Assembly (NCBI GenBank): GCA_023457435.1
Contig: JAEWLS010000034.1
Location: 57,196-121,195 of the forward strand
DNA: 64,000 nucleotides
Reading direction: 5' to 3'
Source of the DNA: Pseudomonadota bacterium
GTDB lineage: Bacteria > Pseudomonadota > Alphaproteobacteria > Rhizobiales > Rhizobiaceae
Positions within the stretch are counted from its first letter, which is position 1; each line of letters opens with the position of its first letter. The notes below the pieces were generated by a model, which did not search any database, was not told the origin of the DNA, and was given only the letters and a program-made list of their open reading frames with translations. Both the position numbers and the translations under genes were made by a program. Below are positions 26,113-34,702 of the stretch, piece by piece.

Positions 26113-27561
26113 CTACGCCCGCAGGGCCGCGGCAAGCACCTTGCCGATCAGTGCATCGGCGGTCTGGCGGGCACGCACCTTCTCGACAAGCGGCGCGCCG
26201 GCCGCCTTGGCGGCTTCCGGCAGCTTCTCGTACTCCGCGAGCGCGCGCTCGTAGTCGCCGCGGACCAGCGCCTGCTCCATGCGCGCCACGCCTGCGTCGA
26301 CCCCTTCGCCGGCAATGTCGCCGATCGGCCGGACCTTGACGATCGACTGGGCGCTCGCCCACAGCCGCTCGAGGAAACCGGCCGACGGATTGTCGACCTT
26401 CACCGCGTCGATCATCGCCACGGCCGCGGCATCGACGCCCGATGCGATATCCTCGCGTGTCGGGACGCCGGTGGCAGCGAAGCCGCGCAGGCCGGCGATC
26501 TCCGGCGTGTCGGGCGCGAGACCGGCATAGGTGTCCAGTTCCGCGGTGAAGGGCAGGCCGCGATCGATCGCGGATTTCAGTGCCGACGCGGCGATGGCGA
26601 GCGCGACGCCCGGCTTGGCCGCGGCCTCGTCGACCTTGGCCGAAAGGGCCGCGAGCGACTGCTCGAGCGCACCCATGCGCCCTGCCATCTCGCTGGCGCT
26701 CGCGGTAGCGGCCGCGGCGGCCTCGGTCGCCTGCCTGGCGCTTTCGGTCGCCGCGCCGAGTTCGGTGCGGATAGCTGCGAGATCAGCGTCGCCGCCCGCC
26801 GGCATTGCCGCCACGCGCTGCTCCAGCGCGGCGAGCTGTTCGCGTAGTGCCGCGACCGCGGTGGCGTCGCCGCCGCCCGCCGATCCGTTCGCCAGGCTCT
26901 CCTCGATGCGGGTGAGGTCGGCGCGCAGCTCGTCGACGAGAACGCCGAAGCCTTCGATACGGGCGTTAATATCGGTCAGGTCGGGTGCGGCTGCCGCCTG
27001 GGGCGGCGCGTTCCTGATCTCCTGGATCTCGGTCTTCAGGGCGTCGATTTCGGCGCGCAGGGCGTCGACCGGCGCATTGTCCTGAACGACCGCTGGTGCC
27101 GGCCTGTCCAGCAGCCCGCCATACCAGGCACCGCCCGCGGCGGCGAGCGCGATGGCGCCGCCGATGATACCGCCAGCCAGTGCCGAACCGGTGCGGCGCT
27201 GCGGTTCCGGCCGCGCCGCGGCAGGTTTCGGGGCGTCCGTGCGCGGCGGAGGCGCAGGCGGAGTCGCGGGCTTTGCACCGGCATCGCGGCCGAATGCCGT
27301 ATTTGTCTTCGGCTCGGTGGCCGCGGCGGCGGATGGCTTCGCGGCAGGCTCCTCGACCCTGGGACTCGGCGAAACGCGCGGCGTCGAACCGCGCGGCTCG
27401 GCGGCGGGCTTCGCAGCTTCGGCCGGTTTCGGAGCTTCCGCGGATTTCGCGGTATCCGCAGGTCCGGCGGCCTCGACACGCTTCACCGCGGAGGCTGGCA
27501 GCTCGATCGTCAGCGGCTCGCCGGCGGGCTTCGAGTGCTGGATCTTCGGCGATTTGACCAT
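26113..27561 (-). CDS. Mitofilin/Mic60 family inner-membrane protein
   Basis: 482 residues: a disordered Pro/Ala/Lys-rich cytoplasmic N-terminus (1–125), one membrane helix with GGIIGGAIALAAAGGAWYGG (about 129–148), long periplasmic coiled coils (about 165–300: DALRAEIDALKTEIQEI, ALREQLAALEQRVAAM), and a C-terminal helical domain matching the mitofilin signature. Alphaproteobacterial Mic60 is the bacterial ancestor of the cristae-shaping protein and is known to lie in haem clusters as here. It links inner and outer membrane and bends membranes in tested species. Confidence 0.85.
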   Translation of the reverse strand: MVKSPKIQHSKPAGEPLTIELPASAVKRVEAAGPADTAKSAEAPKPAEAAKPAAEPRGSTPRVSPSPRVEEPAAKPSAAAATEPKTNTAFGRDAGAKPATPPAPPPRTDAPKPAAARPEPQRRTGSALAGGIIGGAIALAAAGGAWYGGLLDRPAPAVVQDNAPVDALRAEIDALKTEIQEIRNAPPQAAAAPDLTDINARIEGFGVLVDELRADLTRIEESLANGSAGGGDATAVAALREQLAALEQRVAAMPAGGDADLAAIRTELGAATESARQATEAAAAATASASEMAGRMGALEQSLAALSAKVDEAAAKPGVALAIAASALKSAIDRGLPFTAELDTYAGLAPDTPEIAGLRGFAATGVPTREDIASGVDAAAVAMIDAVKVDNPSAGFLERLWASAQSIVKVRPIGDIAGEGVDAGVARMEQALVRGDYERALAEYEKLPEAAKAAGAPLVEKVRARQTADALIGKVLAAALRA

Positions 27562-27651
27562 CGGCGGCTCCCCTGCGCGCGCGCAATTTGCGCGTCACCC
27601 GTGAGGTAGCATGAAAGCGCGGCGAAAAAAGGGGCTGCGACAGCGCGGCGT

Positions 27652-28320
27652 TCAGCCGCCCCGATCGAGCATGGCGAGCATCGCCGCGTCCTCCGGCCGC
27701 GCGGCGATCAGCGCCCGGGCGCGGAGCCGAGGCGCAAGCCCTTCTGCGGCACGCGCCGAAATGCAGAGCACATGGCCGTCATAGTTGCCGGCTATTCGCG
27801 ACAGCGCCTGCGCGCCTTTGGCCGAGTGGACCATCGCGGCGTCGATCGCCGGCGGCATCGCGACGGCATCGACGTCGACCGTATCGTAGACTTCCACGAG
27901 ATCGACCGCGAACCCGGCGGCGGACAGCGCCGCGTCGAGCCCGCCGGTGCGCACCTTCCCTGCCGCATAGAGCACGCGCGCGCCGATCGCGAGGCGCCGC
28001 ACGGCAAGTTGCGCCAGCGCCGCGGCGCCGCCTTCGGCAGCGGAGACGTCGCGGAACCCGGCGTCGCGGGCTGCACGCTCCGTCGCCTCGCCCACCGCAA
28101 GCACGGGCACCCCGGCAAGCGCCTCGGCCGGGGACGCTGGAAAATACCGCGCCGCCGCCGCGCTGGTGAAAGCGACGGCATCGAAGGGCCCGCCTGGGAT
28201 GAGCGCGTCGAGCGGTTCGGTGCGCGTCAGCGGCAGCACGACGGGCTCGTGGCCAAGCGCCGACAGCCGCCGCGCGGTTGCGTCCGCCCCCGGCTGCGGC
28301 CTGGTGACGAGGACACGCAT
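27652..28320 (-). CDS. hemD: Uroporphyrinogen-III synthase HemD
   Basis: Closes and inverts ring D of hydroxymethylbilane to give uroporphyrinogen III. 222 residues from ATG 28320 (MRVLVTRPQPGADAT), whose A overlaps the hemC stop (TGATG), a strong sign of translational coupling. HemD is poorly conserved, but LVTRPQPGA, FTSAAAARYF and HSAKGAQALSRI match the family. Confidence 0.93.
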   Translation of the reverse strand: MRVLVTRPQPGADATARRLSALGHEPVVLPLTRTEPLDALIPGGPFDAVAFTSAAAARYFPASPAEALAGVPVLAVGEATERAARDAGFRDVSAAEGGAAALAQLAVRRLAIGARVLYAAGKVRTGGLDAALSAAGFAVDLVEVYDTVDVDAVAMPPAIDAAMVHSAKGAQALSRIAGNYDGHVLCISARAAEGLAPRLRARALIAARPEDAAMLAMLDRGG

Positions 28321-29249
28321 CAGGTCCAGCTGTCGAAGAATCTCGTGCCGGCCTTCGCTCGTATGTCGGCGCCGGCTCTGGAACCGATGCGCTCGGCGTC
28401 TCGGGTGGCGCCTTCGGCGAAGATGTCGTGCGCTTCGGTGCCGTCGGGCGTGATGATCGTGCCGTCGAAAGCGATGCGATCGCCCTCCACCCTCGCAAGA
28501 CCCGCGATCGGGGTGCGGCATGAGCCGTCGAGCGCGGCCAGGAATGCGCGTTCGCAGGCAAGGGCCGCTGCGGTGTCGTAGTCGGCGATGGCGCCGAGCA
28601 TAGCCAGAACCTTGGCGTCGCCGCTGCGCGTCTCGATGCAGATCGCGCCCTGGCCGGGAGCCGGAGGGAAGCGCTCGACCGGCAGCAGCTCGGTGATCAC
28701 CTCGTCGAGCGCCAGGCGGCGCAGCCCGGCATGGGCGAGCAGCGTGCCGTCGACGTCGCCGTTTTCCAGCTTGCGCAGGCGCGTCTGCACGTTGCCGCGG
28801 AACATGACGACGTTGATGTCCGGCCGGGCACGCCGGATCAGGGCCTGGCGGCGCAGCGAGGACGAGCCGACCGTGGCACCGTCCGGCAGGTCGAGCAGCT
28901 TGGGCGCGGCGCGGCCGATGAAGGCGTCGCGCACGTCCTCGCGCGGCAGGAAGGCCGAAAGCTCCAGGCCATCGGGCAGGCGCGTCGGCATGTCCTTGGA
29001 CGAATGGACCGCCAGGTCGATGCGGTCCGAAAGCAGCGCTTCCTCGATTTCCTTGGTGAACAGGCCCTTGCCGCCGGCTTCCGACAGCGGCCGGTCCTGA
29101 ATGCGGTCGCCGCTGGTCGAGATGACGACGATTTCGAAAGCCGTCTCGGGAAGGTCATGCGCCGCCATCAGGCGCGCCCGCGTCTCGGCGGCCTGCGCCA
29201 GCGCCAGCGCGCTGCCGCGCGTACCGATGCGGAGAGGTGCTGTTTGCAT
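28320..29249 (-). CDS. hemC: Porphobilinogen deaminase HemC
   Basis: Polymerises four porphobilinogens to hydroxymethylbilane in haem and siroheme synthesis. 309 residues, normal length. IGTRGSALALAQA opens the protein; KDMPTRLPDG holds the active-site loop, and the dipyrromethane-binding cysteine lies in LDGSCRTPIAGLA. Divergent from tsaD with 67 bases between; first gene of the haem cluster on the minus strand. Confidence 0.97.
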   Translation of the reverse strand: MQTAPLRIGTRGSALALAQAAETRARLMAAHDLPETAFEIVVISTSGDRIQDRPLSEAGGKGLFTKEIEEALLSDRIDLAVHSSKDMPTRLPDGLELSAFLPREDVRDAFIGRAAPKLLDLPDGATVGSSSLRRQALIRRARPDINVVMFRGNVQTRLRKLENGDVDGTLLAHAGLRRLALDEVITELLPVERFPPAPGQGAICIETRSGDAKVLAMLGAIADYDTAAALACERAFLAALDGSCRTPIAGLARVEGDRIAFDGTIITPDGTEAHDIFAEGATRDAERIGSRAGADIRAKAGTRFFDSWT

Positions 29250-29316
29250 GCCGGGCCGTCCGTGTTAACCGCACCGCTCTACCGGCTTCCTTCCCGCCGG
29301 GCAAATCGTGGGCGAC

Positions 29317-30417
29317 ATGGACGAGCGGCGGCTGATCGCGCTGGGCATCGAAACGAGCTGCGACGAGACCGCCGCGGCAGTGGTCGAGCGCGCGGCGGAC
29401 GGCGCCGGGCGCATCCTTTCCAACGTGGTGCTGTCGCAGGTGAAGGAGCATGCCGCGTTCGGTGGCGTGGTGCCGGAAATCGCGGCGCGTGCTCATGTCG
29501 AGGCGCTGGACGACATTGTTCAGGCAGCGCTTGACGAAGCCGGCATGCCGCTCGCCCGTATCGACGTCGTCGCCGCGACCGCGGGTCCGGGACTCATCGG
29601 CGGGCTTATCGTCGGGCTCATGGCCGGAAAGGCCATCGCCGCGGCGGCGGGGAAGCCGCTGCTGCCGGTGAACCATCTTGAGGCGCATGCGCTGACGGCG
29701 CGGCTGACCGACGGCACGCAATTCCCGTACCTGCTGCTGCTGGTCTCCGGGGGCCATACGCAGATCGTGCTGGTCGAGGGCGTCGGCCGCTATTCGCGCT
29801 GGGCGACGACCATCGACGACGCGCTCGGCGAGGCGTTCGACAAGACCGCCAAGCTGATCGGCCTGCCCTATCCCGGCGGCCCCAATCTCGAGCGGGCCGC
29901 GGTCGGCGGAAATGCCCGCCGCTTCGATTTTCCCCGCCCGATGAAGGGCTCGAAGCAGCCCGACTTTTCCTTCTCCGGCCTCAAGACGGCGGTGCGCCAG
30001 GCGGCGACGGCGATCGCGCCGCTTGGCTCCGGCGACGTCGCCGACATTGCCGCGAGCTTCCAGCTTGCCATCGTCGATACGCTGGAAGACCGGGTCGGCC
30101 ATGCGCTGACGCGCTTTCGCGAGGTTTTCCCGGCTGTCTCGTCGCCGACGCTGGTCGTCGCCGGTGGCGTCGCGGCGAACAGGGCGATCCGCGCTGCGCT
30201 CGACGCGCTTTGCCGGGGTTGCGGTTTTGCGCTCTGCGCGCCGCCGATGGAGCTTTGCACCGACAATGGCGCAATGGTGGCCTGGGCCGGGCTCGAGCGT
30301 TTCGCCGAAGGCATGGGCGCCGACGACGCGATGAGCTTCGTGCCGCGCTCGCGCTGGCCGCTCGACGAGCACGCTGCGCCGCTGATCGGCGCCGGGCGGC
30401 GCGGAGCCAAGGCATGA
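29317..30417 (+). CDS. tsaD: tRNA threonylcarbamoyltransferase subunit TsaD
   Basis: Catalytic subunit for the universal t6A modification at position 37 of ANN-decoding tRNAs. 366 residues from ATG 29317 (GTG 29308 would add three). GIETSCDETAAAVV opens the ASKHA fold; metal ligands are in NHLEAHAL, and LVSGGHTQ is the phosphate loop. Its stop overlaps the gpsA start (ATGA). Divergent from hemC. Confidence 0.96.
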   Translation: MDERRLIALGIETSCDETAAAVVERAADGAGRILSNVVLSQVKEHAAFGGVVPEIAARAHVEALDDIVQAALDEAGMPLARIDVVAATAGPGLIGGLIVGLMAGKAIAAAAGKPLLPVNHLEAHALTARLTDGTQFPYLLLLVSGGHTQIVLVEGVGRYSRWATTIDDALGEAFDKTAKLIGLPYPGGPNLERAAVGGNARRFDFPRPMKGSKQPDFSFSGLKTAVRQAATAIAPLGSGDVADIAASFQLAIVDTLEDRVGHALTRFREVFPAVSSPTLVVAGGVAANRAIRAALDALCRGCGFALCAPPMELCTDNGAMVAWAGLERFAEGMGADDAMSFVPRSRWPLDEHAAPLIGAGRRGAKA

Positions 30418-31394
30418 GCCGGATCGCCGTACTCGGCGGCGGCGCCTGGGGCACGGCGCTGGCGCTCACCATGCGACGCGCCGGCAATGACGCGGTCCTG
30501 TGGGCACGCGATGCGCAAGCCGTCGGCGCCATTAACGGACGCCGCGAGAACCCGCGCTACCTGCCGGGCATCCTCCTTGATGTAGGCCTGCGCGCCACCG
30601 GCGACCCGGCTGAGGCCCTGTCGGGCGCGGAGATCGCGCTTGCCGTGGTACCGGCGCAAGCGCTCGCCGGCGCACTGGCCGCCATGGCCCCGGCAATCCC
30701 GGCTGGAGTACCGGTGGTGCTCTGCGCCAAGGGGATCGAGCGCGACACCGGCCGTCTGCTCTCCGAAGTCGTTGAAGACGTGCTGCCGGGACATCCGGTC
30801 GGCGCCCTGTCGGGGCCGAGCTTCGCCACGGACGTGGCGCGCGGCCTCCCGACGGCGGTGACGGTCGCGGCGCGCGACGGCGCGCTTGCGGCGGATCTGG
30901 CCGCGACATTCTCGTCGGCATCGTTCCGCTGCTATTCCACCGACGACCTGGTCGGAGTCGAGATCGGCGGCGCGCTGAAGAACGTGCTGGCAATCGCGGC
31001 CGGCGCCGTGTCCGGTGCGGGCTTCGGCGCCAGTGCCCAGGCGGCGATGGTGACCCGCGGTTTCGTCGAGCTGCGGCGCGTCGGCGCCGCGTTCGGAGCC
31101 ATGCCGGAAACGCTGATGGGCCTGTCCGGGCTCGGTGATCTCATCCTCACATGCTCGTCGCCGCAATCGCGCAACTTTGCGTACGGGCTGGCGATCGGGC
31201 GCGGCGAGGATCTGGCCGGGCGGCCGCTGGCGGAAGGTGTGGCCACCGCCGGCATTGCCGAACGCGTCGCTGCCGAACGCGGGATCGAGACGCCCATCGT
31301 TTCGGCCGTCGCCGCGATACTCGCCGGCCGCCTGACCGTTCCGGACGCCGTCCGTGAACTTCTCTCACGTCCCCTCAAGACCGAAACGGAGTGA
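30414..31394 (+). CDS. gpsA: Glycerol-3-phosphate dehydrogenase [NAD(P)+] GpsA
   Basis: Makes sn-glycerol-3-phosphate from dihydroxyacetone phosphate for phospholipids. 326 residues from ATG 30414, overlapping the tsaD stop by 4 bases. Rossmann motif LGGGAWGTALA, KGIE, the catalytic lysine in IGGALKNVLAIAAG, and LSGLGDLILTCSS are all present. Followed within 3 bases by the YciI gene. Confidence 0.97.
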   Translation: MSRIAVLGGGAWGTALALTMRRAGNDAVLWARDAQAVGAINGRRENPRYLPGILLDVGLRATGDPAEALSGAEIALAVVPAQALAGALAAMAPAIPAGVPVVLCAKGIERDTGRLLSEVVEDVLPGHPVGALSGPSFATDVARGLPTAVTVAARDGALAADLAATFSSASFRCYSTDDLVGVEIGGALKNVLAIAAGAVSGAGFGASAQAAMVTRGFVELRRVGAAFGAMPETLMGLSGLGDLILTCSSPQSRNFAYGLAIGRGEDLAGRPLAEGVATAGIAERVAAERGIETPIVSAVAAILAGRLTVPDAVRELLSRPLKTETE

Positions 31395-31397
31395 TCC

Positions 31398-31700
31398 ATG
31401 TTCATAGCGCTGATGTGCTTCGACAAGCCTGACAGCCTGCAACTGCGGCTCGACACGCGGCCCGCGCATCTCGAGCACATGAAGTCGTTCGAGCAGCAGG
31501 GCAAGGTCGCCGCCGGCGGCCCGCTGCTCGGGCCGGACGGAAAGCCGAATGGCAGCCTGATCGTGCTCGACGTCGCCGACGCTGAGGAAGCGCGCGCCTT
31601 TGCCGCCGCCGACCCTTACGCAAAGGCCGGACTGTTCGCCAAGGTCGAGTTCCGCGAGTGGGCGTGGTCGATCAACCCGCCGGCGCCGCGGAGGGCGTGA
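31398..31700 (+). CDS. YciI family protein
   Basis: 100 residues, dimeric ferredoxin-like fold. The family histidine/aspartate pair lies in RPAHLEHMKSFEQQGKVAAGGPL and in AAADPYAKAGLF. YciI proteins are probably small hydrolases or dehalogenase-like enzymes with unknown substrates. Follows gpsA by 3 bases; its stop overlaps the EVE gene start (TGATG). Confidence 0.93.
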   Translation: MFIALMCFDKPDSLQLRLDTRPAHLEHMKSFEQQGKVAAGGPLLGPDGKPNGSLIVLDVADAEEARAFAAADPYAKAGLFAKVEFREWAWSINPPAPRRA

Positions 31701-32125
31701 TGGCCTACTGGCTCTTCAAGTCCGAGCCCGAGGTCTACTCCTACGAGGCGCTCGTGGCCGATGGCAGGAAGGGCACCGAGTGGACCGGCGTGCGCAACTA
31801 CGCCGCACGGAACTTCATGCGGGCGATGAAGCTCGGCGAGTTCGGCTTCTTCTACCACTCGAACGAGGGCAAGGCGGCGGTCGGCATCGTCGAGGTGTCG
31901 AAACTCGCGCATCGCGACTCGACCACCGACGACGAGCGCTGGGAGTGCGTCGACGTCCGCGCCGTCCGGCCGCTGCCCAGGGCCGTATCGCTCGACGAGA
32001 TCAAGGCCAACCCGAAGCTGGCAAAGATGGTGCTGGTCAATAATTCGCGGCTTTCGGTGCAGCCCGTCGCCGACGACGAGTGGAAAGAGGTCTGCCGCAT
32101 GGCCGGGCTGGACAAGGCGCCCTGA
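31700..32125 (+). CDS. EVE domain protein
   Basis: 141 residues from ATG 31700, sharing one base with the YciI stop. The PUA-like EVE fold is clear: AYWLFKSEPEVYSYE, the aromatic cage region TEWTGVRNYAARNFMR, GFFYHSN and VGIVEV. EVE (thymocyte nuclear protein 1-like) domains bind modified cytosines in DNA or RNA, so this may read a modified base. It has no fused nuclease here. Part of the tsaD–gpsA–YciI–EVE chain. Confidence 0.93.
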   Translation: MAYWLFKSEPEVYSYEALVADGRKGTEWTGVRNYAARNFMRAMKLGEFGFFYHSNEGKAAVGIVEVSKLAHRDSTTDDERWECVDVRAVRPLPRAVSLDEIKANPKLAKMVLVNNSRLSVQPVADDEWKEVCRMAGLDKAP

Positions 32126-32781
32126 GCGCTCCGCTCGATCTGGAGCGTGCCGAGGCCTTCATCCGCGCCAATACCGCGATGATGGCGCCGCCGCACGTCC
32201 CGGAAGTGCGGCTGCACCTCGCCGACGAGGCGCATGACCTCTGGCTCAAGACCGAGGAGGAACTCGCGGCCATCGGCCTGCCGCCGCCGTTCTGGGCTTT
32301 CGCCTGGGCCGGCGGTCAGGGCCTGGCGCGCTATCTGCTCGACAATCCGGAGGTGGTGCACGGCAAGCACGTGCTCGACTTCGCCGCCGGCTCCGGCCTC
32401 GTCGGCATCGCCGCGGCGAAGGCCGGCGCGTCCGACGTTCTATGCGCCGACATCGACCGCTTCTGCGGCGCGGCCGTGCGCCTCAACGCGCAGGCCAACG
32501 CCGTGGCGGTGGGCTTCTCGGACCGCGACCTGGTCGGCACGGACACCGGGTGGGACGTCGTCGCGGCAGGCGACGTCTTCTATGACCGCAGCTTCGCTCA
32601 GGCACTTTTGCCCTGGTTTCGTGCGCTGGCAGCGCGCGGCGCGATCGTTCTCGTCGGCGATCCCGGCCGTGCCTACCTGCCCACCACTGGCCTGGTGCGT
32701 CTTGCCAGCTACGAGGTGCCGGTAACACGCGCGCTGGAAGACGCTGAGGTCAAGCGGACGACCGTTTGGACTCTTGCTTGA
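32080..32781 (+). CDS. METTL20-type protein-lysine methyltransferase (EtfB and L7/L12)
   Basis: 233 residues if GTG 32080 is the start, overlapping the EVE gene by 46 bases; no ATG lies upstream of the conserved AEAFIRANT, so the start is uncertain. Class I SAM fold: PPFWAFAWAGGQGLARYLLDN, motif I LDFAAGSGLVGIAAA, and the family post-motif AAGDVFYD. The Agrobacterium homologue of human METTL20 methylates ETF-beta and ribosomal protein L7/L12. The EtfB of this window keeps the target loop LPNIMKAKKK. Annotated elsewhere simply as a class I methyltransferase. Confidence 0.82.
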   Translation: MERGLPHGRAGQGALSAPLDLERAEAFIRANTAMMAPPHVPEVRLHLADEAHDLWLKTEEELAAIGLPPPFWAFAWAGGQGLARYLLDNPEVVHGKHVLDFAAGSGLVGIAAAKAGASDVLCADIDRFCGAAVRLNAQANAVAVGFSDRDLVGTDTGWDVVAAGDVFYDRSFAQALLPWFRALAARGAIVLVGDPGRAYLPTTGLVRLASYEVPVTRALEDAEVKRTTVWTLA

Positions 32782-32833
32782 CGCTGGGCAACATCGGTTG
32801 ATATCAACGCTTCTCGAATGATGGAGGGGCGTC

Positions 32834-33232
32834 GTGTCGTTCGCAGGTATCAACTGGATTGCCGTCGCCGTTGCGGCCGTACTCGCGTTCGTCTGGGGCG
32901 CGATCTATTACGGGGTGCTTTCGAAACCTTGGCAGCGCGCCGGCCGCATCGATCCGTTGAATGCGCGACCGGGGCCGACGATCCTCGCCGTTACGCTGGT
33001 TTGCGAGCTGATTGCTGCCGCGGTGCTTGCGATGTTCATGCTCGGTCTCGGACAGATGTCGATTGCCGGCGGGCTGACGGTCGGCTTCTTCGCGTGGCTG
33101 GGCTTCATCGTCTCCAGCATGGCGATGAACCACCGCTATCAGGGCTTTGGCTGGGAGCTTACCGCCATCGACGGCGGCCACTGGCTCGGAGCCGTGCTCA
33201 TCATCGGCGCCGTGATCGGCTGGTGGGGCTAG
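32834..33232 (+). CDS. DUF1761 membrane protein
   Basis: 132 residues from GTG 32834, after GGAGGGG. Four membrane helices; the family pattern is FVWGAIYYGVLSKPW near the N-terminus and a histidine/asparagine-bearing MAMNHRYQGFGW before the last helix. Function unknown. A 12-base palindrome lies 25 bases upstream. The TAG stop shares a CTAG with the convergent L,D-transpeptidase gene. Confidence 0.9.
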   Translation: MSFAGINWIAVAVAAVLAFVWGAIYYGVLSKPWQRAGRIDPLNARPGPTILAVTLVCELIAAAVLAMFMLGLGQMSIAGGLTVGFFAWLGFIVSSMAMNHRYQGFGWELTAIDGGHWLGAVLIIGAVIGWWG

Positions 33233-33789
33233 CGCACGACGCGAAGGACGCTGCGGCGCGACAGGCGCGGCAGCAACCAGCGCATCGCCGCTGGCGAAAC
33301 CGCCACGCAGCCCTCGGTCGGGGCGTAGCCCTGCCGCGCTATGTGCAGGAAGATCGCGCTGCCGCGATTGCGCGCCCGCGTCCGGATGTTCCAGTCGAGC
33401 ACGATTACCGCGTCGTAGAGCGCGTCGGAGCGGCGCATGCGCTCATGGCTGGGTTTGAACGGCAGCCGCACCGGGCAATTGTAGTTCGCGTCGCCCGGCG
33501 CGTCACACCAGCCGTCGTCGTCGCGTATTGCCGCCAGCCTCAACGCCCCGGCGCGCGGCATTCTGCCGTCGGCGCGGATATAGCCGCCAAGAACGCGCAT
33601 GGATGCCAGCGGCGTCGCGCCGTCGCCTTCTCGCTTGCGCGACGAGATGCCGCCGCGGCCGAGCGCGCACGGAATAACGCGGCCGCCGGTGGCGAGAAGA
33701 CCGCGGGTTCGCGATCCGGGTTTGGGACGCACCGTGATGGCGCGGATTAGCCATGATTTGCGGCTCACACTGCCGGCTCGACGCAGCAT
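33229..33789 (-). CDS. L,D-transpeptidase family protein (YkuD-like)
   Basis: 186 residues from ATG 33789 (MLRRAGSVSRKSW); ATG 33852 is possible but less likely. The YkuD catalytic region is present: IFLHIAR with the histidine, followed by YAPTEGCVAVS with the nucleophilic cysteine. The N-terminus is basic without a clear Sec signal. These enzymes make or edit 3-3 peptidoglycan crosslinks; this compact subfamily (VIVLDWNIRTRARNRGSAIFLH) is common in alphaproteobacteria and its substrate is unproven. Confidence 0.85.
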   Translation of the reverse strand: MLRRAGSVSRKSWLIRAITVRPKPGSRTRGLLATGGRVIPCALGRGGISSRKREGDGATPLASMRVLGGYIRADGRMPRAGALRLAAIRDDDGWCDAPGDANYNCPVRLPFKPSHERMRRSDALYDAVIVLDWNIRTRARNRGSAIFLHIARQGYAPTEGCVAVSPAAMRWLLPRLSRRSVLRVVR

Positions 33790-33918
33790 GGGATATGTCT
33801 TCCGGCGGAACAAATGGCCGTGATTGGCTTTTCCTAGCCTGTGGTTCCGCATAAACCGTGTCGCGTCAATCGGAATCCGCCTTTCATATCAACGACGAGC
33901 AGGATCAACGGACAGCCA

Positions 33919-34602
33919 ATGACGTCACGCACCATCCTCATCGTGGACGACGACGACACGTTGCGCGGCACGCTCGTCGAACAGCTGTCGCTCTACGAGG
34001 AGTTCGAGGTCCTGCAGGAGCAGAACGCAACCAAGGGCGTGAATGCGGCCCGCGGTGGCATGATCGACCTGCTGATCATGGACGTCGGCCTGCCCGACAT
34101 GGACGGGCGCGAGGCGGTCAAGCTCCTGCGCAAGGGCGGCTTCAAGGCGCCCATCATCATGCTTACCGGCCATGACACCGACTCGGACACGATCCTCGGC
34201 CTAGAGGCGGGCGCCAACGACTACGTCACCAAGCCGTTCCGCTTCGCCGTGCTCCTCGCCCGCATCCGCGCCCAGCTCCGCCAGCACGAGCAGAGCGAGG
34301 ATGCCACCTTCTCCGTCGGCCCGTACACGTTCAAACCCAGCCAGAAGCTGCTGCTCGACCAGAAGGGCGGCAAGGTGCGGCTGACCGAAAAGGAAGCCTC
34401 GATCATCAAGTACCTCTACCGCGCGGACCGCAAGGTCGTGACCCGCGACGTGCTGCTGGAAGAGGTGTGGGGCTACAATTCCGGCGTCACGACCCACACG
34501 CTGGAAACCCATGTCTACCGGCTGCGCCAGAAGATCGAGCGCGATCCCTCCAACGCCGAAATCCTGGTGACGGAGGCGGGCGGCTACAAGCTGGTCCCCT
34601 GA
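33919..34602 (+). CDS. OmpR/PhoB-type response regulator (OtpR/CenR-like)
   Basis: 227 residues from ATG 33919. Receiver domain: acidic pocket DDDD (10–13), phosphoacceptor D55 in IMDVGLPDMDG, Thr in MLTGHDT, Lys in YVTKPFR. DNA-binding winged helix from about 125: LTEKEASIIKYLYR, HTLETHVYRLRQKIE. No histidine kinase lies nearby. Order with a cyclic-nucleotide-binding protein downstream recalls Brucella OtpR (also called CenR), an envelope and beta-lactam tolerance regulator; that equivalence is my inference. Confidence 0.93.
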   Translation: MTSRTILIVDDDDTLRGTLVEQLSLYEEFEVLQEQNATKGVNAARGGMIDLLIMDVGLPDMDGREAVKLLRKGGFKAPIIMLTGHDTDSDTILGLEAGANDYVTKPFRFAVLLARIRAQLRQHEQSEDATFSVGPYTFKPSQKLLLDQKGGKVRLTEKEASIIKYLYRADRKVVTRDVLLEEVWGYNSGVTTHTLETHVYRLRQKIERDPSNAEILVTEAGGYKLVP

Positions 34603-34702
34603 CGCCGTCCCCGGCGTCTGCAGGCGAACCTATCCGAATCATGCCGCCGCGTGGCAAAGTGCGTCCCGTCGCGTCCGTGCGGCGCGACGTGGGGACCTGT
34701 GA

